Made by a program: the position numbers and the translations under genes. Below, one piece after another: positions 8,301 through 17,300 of a stretch of DNA of 19,336 bases. Below the pieces are notes generated by a model, which did not search any database, was not told the DNA's origin, and saw only the letters and a list, made by a program, of their open reading frames with translations. Numbering within the stretch: the first letter of the stretch is position 1; each line of letters starts with the position of its first letter. The stretch comes from Ruminococcus sp. UBA7013 (GTDB lineage Bacteria > Bacillota > Clostridia > Oscillospirales > Ruminococcaceae), in NCBI GenBank assembly GCA_002449585.1, contig DJXD01000049.1:1-19336 (forward strand), written 5' to 3'.

Positions 8301-11300
8301 AACACGATCAATGTTTCACAGTATAAAAAAGGTGCGGATGGCCAATATATTAAGGATGAAAATGGGCACTTTACCTTATTGGATTATAATTATGAAGCTG
8401 ATAAATTTTCAGAAGAGCCTGTTAATCCTGATCAAAACAAAACATATTATTGGTCAAAAAATAATATTTTATCTATTGGCAGTTTGCCAGAGGGTGAGCG
8501 ATGGATTTACAAGCTCCTGACAGATGACAATGGTAATAAAAAGACTGATTATCGTTGGAATAATGAGCCTGAGGACATTACTCTCACCCCAAATGATTAC
8601 AATAGCGTAAATCTAATGGAAAACAATTTTATTAATTTCGAGAATTTTGTGGGTATCTACAAAAGCAAGGAGCTTGAAAATAATGCAAAACGTTGTCATT
8701 ACTATGCTGTCCAGCAGGTGTATACCCCCTCTGGTGTCAATGGCGCAGTGGGTACGCTGCATTTTATCAATACAAGAATTGGTGTTATCAGCTATGAAGT
8801 GCAATTTGATTGGAATGTTGGCGATGCACTTACAAATGGTAATATTAAATCAGTAACGATTGCAATTAAAAATCCTGTTACAGATCAAGTCATTTCACAA
8901 ACAGTTAATTTTACCAATTTAGAGCATTTAACACAGCTTTCAAATGGAAACTATGCTTTCTATTTTCTCAATCTCCCTAAATATGACACAAACGGAAAAC
9001 TGATTGACTATCAGATCCAAGAGGTCAACATCACAGATAATTATAATGTAGAACATCCTGTTGATAGTGTCAAGAATGAGGCGACCATTGGAACAGATAA
9101 ATGTAAGGTAACTATTTCTTCTGAAACCATTATTGAAGGTTCAGAAGCAAAGACGGATGATTTGCATCGTATTGTTATTACAAATACCTTTGAGGATGAT
9201 ACAAGCATTACTGTGCATAAGAGATGGTATGATAACACCAATGCCGAAAATACACGTTCTGACTTGTATATCAAACTTTACAGGATTTCTGAAGATCCAG
9301 ATGCTACGGAAGAGAGTGACCCGAAAGAATACGGCTGGACAAAACATGATAATGATACAGACAACAGATGGACATATACGTTTGATCATCTTTCAAAATA
9401 TGATAGTAATGGCTATAAATATACTTATTATGTTAAGGAGCAGGATGCACAATGGTTGCTTGAATATGATACAAATCATAAAGCAAAAATTACAGAAAAT
9501 CCCTCGAATCGTCTGCCAGGATATATGCAGGAATATTCAAATCCGAATGTTGCAACCAATCCGAAAGTATATACTACTACATATTTAACAAATGTTGCAT
9601 ATAATGAGGGAACAATCATAAATCGGCTTCATGGGGAAGTCATCATAGATGGTGAAAAGCTTTGGAAAAATATTTCTTCTGTTCTGTTAGAACAAGATTA
9701 TCCAATTGCAGACGTTTCTTTGTTTCGTGATAATAATGTCATTGAAATCGAAAAAAAGTTTGAAACGACTTATGAATCTGATCCAACATTAGCCGATCTT
9801 GATAACGCATTGAGAAAGGAAGGAGTAACAGAGGACGAAATAAAAACGCTCATCACCAGACAACAGAAAATTGATAAGCTTGTGGAGATACAGCTCTCCA
9901 AAATGTCAGATCAGGAAATAGCCGCAAATATCATAAAACTCTCTGAAACACAGGTTACAAGTGGGGCAAAAACATTCAATTTTACAGATGTGTATGATGA
10001 GGATAATAATGTATCAACTGTAAGTTTGGCCATAAGTAAAGGCTATGTTGTTCTGGATCAAAATGGGAATGTCAAGAAAGATGCCAAGCAAAATATTATT
10101 CTTCCGAAATATGATGAAGCCGGCAGACGTATCACCTATACCATGACAGAGAAGCCAATCAATGGCTATTTGTCTAAGATTGAGCCGGGCAGTCAGAAAC
10201 TTATCAATGAGTATAACGGCGGCAGAAAGCTGCAATTCACTGTTACAAAGGATTGGAAGGGCATGACGGATAATATGGCTTTCCCGACAATCACATTCAC
10301 ATTGCATCAGGTGTTCAAAGTCCAAACAAATGATGCCGAACAACCTTATCATTATTATGTGTATAATCAATTCAAGCGTGAAATCCGTGCAACAGGTGCT
10401 TCCAATGTAACTGTTACATTCGGAGATGCTGATCATCCAGCAGAAGCAGATGCATTGCGTTACTATTCGCCAGTCGGTGAACCGTTTGTGTATTTCATCA
10501 CAGAAACACTTTCCAATTATGAGGGGGAGCAGGCAATTTTCATTGACCCGCAATATGAGAAATATATTACAGAGTATCTCAAACCTTTTAATGAAAACCC
10601 GAAATATCAGGAAATTCGGTTAGTGAATAATACAGGTCTTGCGCTGGGTTTTACTTGTCAAGTGACAGATCCGCTTGATGATACTGATGACTTGGCAAGA
10701 GCGGCAGCAATCGCAAGTCTGAAAGCAGCATATACTGGGACAGAACCGTATACCCCCACAGATCAAGAAATTGCTATACAGATGGAAAAAGAACTCAAAG
10801 ATGAAAAAACAACAGATGCCTTGAATCATACTGAAACATTTCAAAATACTTACAAGCCAGATGATACCAATTTTCATGGCAAAATTAATATCACCAAGGA
10901 ATGGCAGGCACGACCTACGGAGCATAGCCAAGTAAGAGCATATAGCTTCAAACTGACCAGAAAAACCAAACAGATTCCTAGTGAAGAATTGTTTACAATC
11001 AATACAATTGATTCATATTCAACTTCCGGATCACTCCCCACAATCAGTGATCTGAAATCTGGATATACAGCAACCGCTTTTCAGGCATCTACAGTAGACA
11101 CAGAGGTAAAGCCTCCTACAGAAACAGAAATAATCAAGTATTACATTGCAACAGTTTCAAAGGAAACTGATGCCGGCGATAACCCCATTACAGTGATCAT
11201 CAGTGTAGCAAATAAAGAAGGAACAGCTGTTGATTATAACAATGAAGTTATGATTAGAAATCTTGCTGTTTATGGTCAGGATGCACTGAAATACACCTAT

Positions 11301-14300
11301 TCCATCGAAGAGCTTGAAAAGGAAGGCTATACTGCAACAAAGAAAACAGATAAAACAGATAAGAATGGGCTCAGCACAGATTCATCAGCAGATCCAGCTG
11401 AACTATCACTGACAAATAAACTCAAAGTTTTTGATCTGAAAATCAACAAATCATTCGGGTGTGAGTATACGGACGGCACAACGGATAAAATTAGTTCGAT
11501 ACCATCGAAAGATTATGCACAGTTCTTTAATGATGCATATTTCAACCAGCTGGAATTTCATATTTATCGTCAGGTAATAAATGGAGAAAGAGAAGAAATC
11601 GGCTATGATGGTAATCTAATCGACGAACAAAACCCCAAGCTGCTGACTGGTAAAATAATATTGGATGAAATCAAAGACAATCTTGATAAAACCGATGCTG
11701 CCAAAGATCTGAATTATGGTGAAACAACTACTGAAACATTTGCAGAACGGTATGCAATCATATCAGATCTTCCGCTGACAGATGTAAACGGCAATTATTA
11801 TACTTACTGGGTAGAGGAAGTTGACAAAGCGCAGTTAACTTCTGACGGAATACCGATAGCTTCGAAAGATAAGCATGTTTCAACCTATTACAGCAAAGAC
11901 CGCATTTTTGAATATCCGAGAGATAAAAATGCTCAAGTTATCGGAATATCAGAAGATAACAAAGTAACAAAGATCACTTTGGAAAAAGCCGATAATGGCA
12001 AGACAAAAGAAACACATATTCAAAATGTATTTGAAGCCAAGCTAATCAACATCAAAAAGTACTGGCTGGATAATAATAATGAGGATGGCCTTCGTCCCGA
12101 ACTACTTCAGGTAATAATCAAAGAGAAAGTGAATTCTACGGAAGAAGTGACATTTACACGTATCCTTAGAAATGAGAGCGATTGGAGTATGTCAAACGCT
12201 TTGGCAAAATATTATTTTAACGGTACAAATGCAATTGAAAAATTGGAATACAATATTAATGAAACAGAATCAAATACTGAAACAGAATCAGATACAGATA
12301 AAAATCTACTTACTAAGCTGGATAATAGCAGTAATACTCTTATTTTTGATGGATATACACTTGTTGATCAGCCTGATAATGCTAGTGGTAAACAATATTA
12401 TTTTGTTACAGAAGCAACAACATATAAGACCGGTGAAAAAAATAGAAACGGTACTGATCGGACATATACTGTTGGAACAGGTGACGAATGTGATGCGCCT
12501 GTCAGTGATACAGACTATCAAAAATTAAAAGATATAGATACTTGGAATCTCACCAACTATAAAATTCCGCAGAAAGGCAAACTCACGCTGACAAAGAAAT
12601 TTGATCCTGTGGATGAAGACTATAAATCAAGTACCCGGCCGAAACATCTATATTTCCAATTGAAAGAGAATGATACATTATTCACAAAGTATACAGAACT
12701 TGGTGTGAAAGTGACAGACGGAACTGTTGATCCATCAAGTGGGCTGATTACCGTCAATCGAATTGAAGAAGGGGCAAATCAATATAACTATCCGATTGTC
12801 ACAGTATCAAATTTGCCCATCGGTAGCAATGAAACGGCAACCCCACAGAAAAACGGTTCATTCATTGCAAATCAATATCAGTTTGTGGAATGCGATGAAA
12901 GAGGAAATATATTGACAAAAACCGGAAATCAACCTGATGAAAATGATCATTTTCCTTATACATGGGATGGCGGAAAACTCAATTCGGCACAAGAGGGGAA
13001 ATATCCTGATAAAGATAAAACAGTGGAATTGGAAGAGAAAATAGAAGAGCAAACAATCACCTATCAGAACGATTATGAAATTAATAATACGCTCAAACAG
13101 GAAAATCATATTGTTAAGAAAAAGTGGAAAGATGATGCAAATAATAACATACCTAACTATTATCAAACACGCCCTGATTATTTTATAGTAAGGCTTGAAA
13201 AAACGGTAGATGAAAATCCAGCTCCAACTGGAAACTGGACGGTTGTCCGTGACAAGATTCGACTGAAAGCAGATAGTTCAAGTTTGGATTATCATGATCA
13301 GTTAATGGATACGGACGATGAAATCAATATTGACTATTTGAAGAATCTTCCACAATATGATGGTGAAGGTAAAAAAATCTATTATAGAGTTGTTGAAACA
13401 GCATTGATTTATATGGTGGATGATCCTAATAATCAAGGGCAAAAGATAGAAGAAACTCGTCAGGTTAAAAAAGATAATTATACACAGCATAGTTCTGATA
13501 ATAGTTCTGATAAGAAATATGATGCAACCAATACATATTATGTAAGCTACAATGATAATAATATTGATAATGATTTGACAGATCAGCAAACCTTAATTGA
13601 AAACACGCTAATCAGAAAAACAGACTGGCAAAATTTTGTAGCGTTGAAAAAATGGGATGATAATGATAATCAATTTGAGAATCGTACCCCTATTAAGGTA
13701 AAACTAATTCAATCTATAATGGTAAATGGTGAGAAAAAAATCATAAAGGAAAAAATAGAAACGCTAGAAGAATCGAATAATTGGTATTATAAATGGCAAA
13801 ATTATCCTCTGAGAGATGAAGCTGGTCATGAATTTAATTATGAAATAGTTGAAATTTCCAATAACTCAGAAAACTATGATTCTGTTTCGAATAGAACTAC
13901 TGGAGGAACAGAAAATACTGAAGATTCCTATGAGATTACCACTTTCAGCAACACGCTTAAACAAAAGGTGTATGATAATGGCAAAAAAGATTTGATTGCG
14001 TCTAAAATATGGAAAGATGAACAGGACACAACAAAAAGAGATACATTCTCTGCATCCTGCACCTATAACACACGCACCAGCATTCGTCCTGATGCAGTAA
14101 AGTTTGATCTGTACTGCACTTATGATATTTATGCTTATACAGGCACTCCAACTTTTGATTCTACAACGGGTAAAATGAATTCCTTTGAGCCCCAGCTAAT
14201 TGGTACATATGACGGTTTGGCAAGTGATTCTGCATTAGCATTAAGCAAATATCTTGGCTCATCCTATGCATATAGTCAAACTATTTCTAATACTGGTGAA

Positions 14301-17300
14301 AATCAGTCATCAGATACATGGAACGTTGTGTTTGAAAAACTTCCTGTAAAAATCAATCTCACAGGCACAGACAATAACGAGTCTAGTAGTTATACTTATC
14401 CAGATACATATGCTACAAATCCTAATTATACTTATACAAATAAAGATGCTATTCCGGCAGAACTCCGTGGAACAACTAAAACATTCTCATATCCATACGA
14501 AAGCTATATTCCCTTGCAACTCAAAGGGGAGAAGATTCAGCTGAATGGCCATGCAGTCGATGTTAAATATTATATTAAGGAAACTATCCTGCAATCGGAT
14601 AACAATAATCCGGCAACATATTCAGAAGCAACTTTTGCAGATAATAATCCTTATTCCAACACGCCAGCAACCAAAGAAAATGCCATTGTACTTAAAAACA
14701 GTAAAGCTGGAAACAGTGAAGCTGGAAATAGTGAAACTGGTAATTTGTTCAAGATTGAGAATGATCTCCAAAAACGTGATATTACAGTTACTAAGATCTG
14801 GGAGGATAATGGCTATGGCGATAGTCTGCATTATGATATTAATTTCATTCTGACATGTAATGACATCGGGTATTCAGAAACCAAGACACTTAATAAAAAT
14901 GCTAAGGATGAAGAGAACAATCCAATTTATTCAGTTACATTTGAGGATCTCCCGAAATATAGCAAAAATGGCCGTATTCTGGAATATACTGTCACAGAAA
15001 AGGTAACTGATGGATCAAATGATACAGAAAATCATAAATACAATTATACAGTATCTGCCCCTGTGAGCACATTGGATGAAAATAATATTGTAACAGATTA
15101 CACTATTACCAATACCCTTTCGCTGATAAATATCCCAGTGAAAAAAATCTGGAATGATCAAAGCGACAAATTCGGCTTGCGTCCGAATAACATTACTTTG
15201 CAATTACAGCGTTCAATAGATGGTAGAGACTGGACGGATGTTCCAATAAATCCCGAAACGCTTACAGAATCTACACTAGTTTTAGGTGCTCAAGTAGAGC
15301 CCATAACGCTTACAGCATCAACACCAGCTTCAAACGAATGGTCAATTGAATTCAAGAATCTGTTGCGATATGCAGAGAATAATAAAGAGTATCAGTACAA
15401 AGTTGTGGAAAGCGGTGTGAATGGTGCATATTATGCACCTGTGTATTCTGCATTTTCTACAAATGATGCACAACTGACAGTCACAAATAACTTGATTACA
15501 GATACTGTTTATGTAAAAAAAGTATGGGCGAATGATGATAATTACACAAGTTTGCGTTATCCGGTCAAGGTAACCCTCAGCAATGTAAAGATCACAAATG
15601 ATCCAATAGTTAATATCGCTGTGGCTGAAGCTGATAAATATATTGCAGTTCAAGACGTTCCGCTCAAGGATCAGGATGGCAAAGATATTATTTATGAACT
15701 GATCGAAGATGTACAGAAGTATCATTATACTGCTTCACAGAAAATGGAAACCACAGACGGCAAGCGGTATTATACTTTGACCAATACCCTCCCATTGACA
15801 ACAATCACAGTCAATAAAACATGGGATGCAGGGTATCCAGAGAATGCAAATAAACCAGGTACTATTGCGGTTAAACTCACACGGAAATCTGAAAATGGAA
15901 CTTATCAGGATGTAGCAACATGCCAATTGACAAATTTTGATACATTTAATAATTTACTGATGTATGATGAAAACAATAAGCTTTATACATACAAGGTGGA
16001 AGAAACAAATATACCTGTGGGCTATAGCGTGACTTATCCAAATCAAGAAGAACCTGCTGTTAAAGATACCACTCCCACACCGTTGACAATCGTCAATACC
16101 ACTAAGAGAGGAGAAGCTGTTTTCACCAAGTATGATGACAGCTATAATGAAGCATATCATATTACTGATGATGAGGATAAGAAAAAAACCATAAAAGATG
16201 TGCAGTTTGCGCTTTATCTTTCTAATGATACTCTAGTAAAAATTAAAAAGATAAATGGCAAATATCAGCCTGATGAATATGGTACTGATGTTATCATGAC
16301 GGATGAAGATGGAAAAATCTATTTAGAAAATCTTACGCCAAATTGCTATTATTTAAAAGAAACATCTACACCACAAGGCTATCAGGAGAATACTACTAGA
16401 AAATATGAATTTACTATTAATGCTGATGGCTCACCGACATATACTAGTAATTCTTCTCATATTGGCAACCAAGAAAATTTAAGCTCTATCACCTTGACAA
16501 AGAAAGATGCAACCTCAAATCAAGTTATTACTAAAAGTCCGGCAACCTATTATTTGCTCCGTAAAATTCCGGAAGGCATTACTATGCAGAATAATACTTA
16601 TCAAGTTAATGGAGAGCCGTGGGAAATTTGCGGAACTTATCAAACCACTAACGGAACATTTACAGTTAACAATTTGATTTTCGGAACATATCTGTTCTGG
16701 GAAGTGAAAGCCCCTGTTGGCTATGAGGTAGATAATTCCAATCCTGTTCAGATTACGATTGATGCTCAAAATGCCGGAACTACGCAGACACAGGATCGAA
16801 CCGACCCCCGCAAAACAGCTCATGTCAAAATCCTGAAAACCGATGAAAATGGCGAACCTTTGAATGGTGCAATCTATGAACTTTACAAGCAAGTTGGTGA
16901 TGAACCTAATGCATTAAATGATCAAAAAATCGAGAGCAATATCACAACAGGATATAAAGGCATGAATGAAGCTGCTATTGTGATTGATGGTCAAAAATGG
17001 GGCAATTATTACTTTAAAGAAGTGACTGCACCTGTTGGCTATACCGTTAAAGATACTATTGTGCCATTCACAATTAATGAAGAAACCGCTGATGAACTGT
17101 TACATATTGTCCGTGCGAATAATGCACAAAAGACAGGTAATATCACATTAACAAAGGTCGCTGCTGGTGCTATCGGAAATATTTCTGCTGGAGCTCCCCT
17201 AAACGGTGCAATATTTAATCTTTATAAATCAGGAGCAAACACACCGATTCAAATAGCATGGGATGCTACAGATGGCGTTTATACAGTAGATCCCTCAACA

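Larger units (their letters stand above)
9207..16100 (+). other. KxW-type Cna-B units 9-22 of the giant protein
   Basis: The strand-A aromatic residues fall at ~1291, 1437, 1634, 1850, 2034, 2237, 2416, 2591, 2767, 2886, 3149, 3266, 3391 and 3490. Many show the full pattern, for example VKKIWNDQ with GLRPNNITLQL and terminal LTVTNNL. Two units replace Trp with Phe (INKSFG at 2034, TKKFD at 2416). The terminal Asn motif (TNT, TNN, SNT, VNT) directly abuts the next KxW strand in units 17-22, which are the most compact (~100-125 residues) and the most regular part of the array. Confidence 0.85.

Noticed and set aside
10014..10553. 179-residue minus-strand frame inside the giant gene, and other antisense frames there
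   Set aside because: They are antisense shadows of an A-rich coding strand, rich in Ile/Cys/Phe, with no ribosome binding sites or family resemblance.
14697..14741. CRISPR-like or phase-variable repeat
   Set aside because: There are no spacers. The unit is a multiple of three, so it cannot switch the frame; it is a coding tandem repeat.
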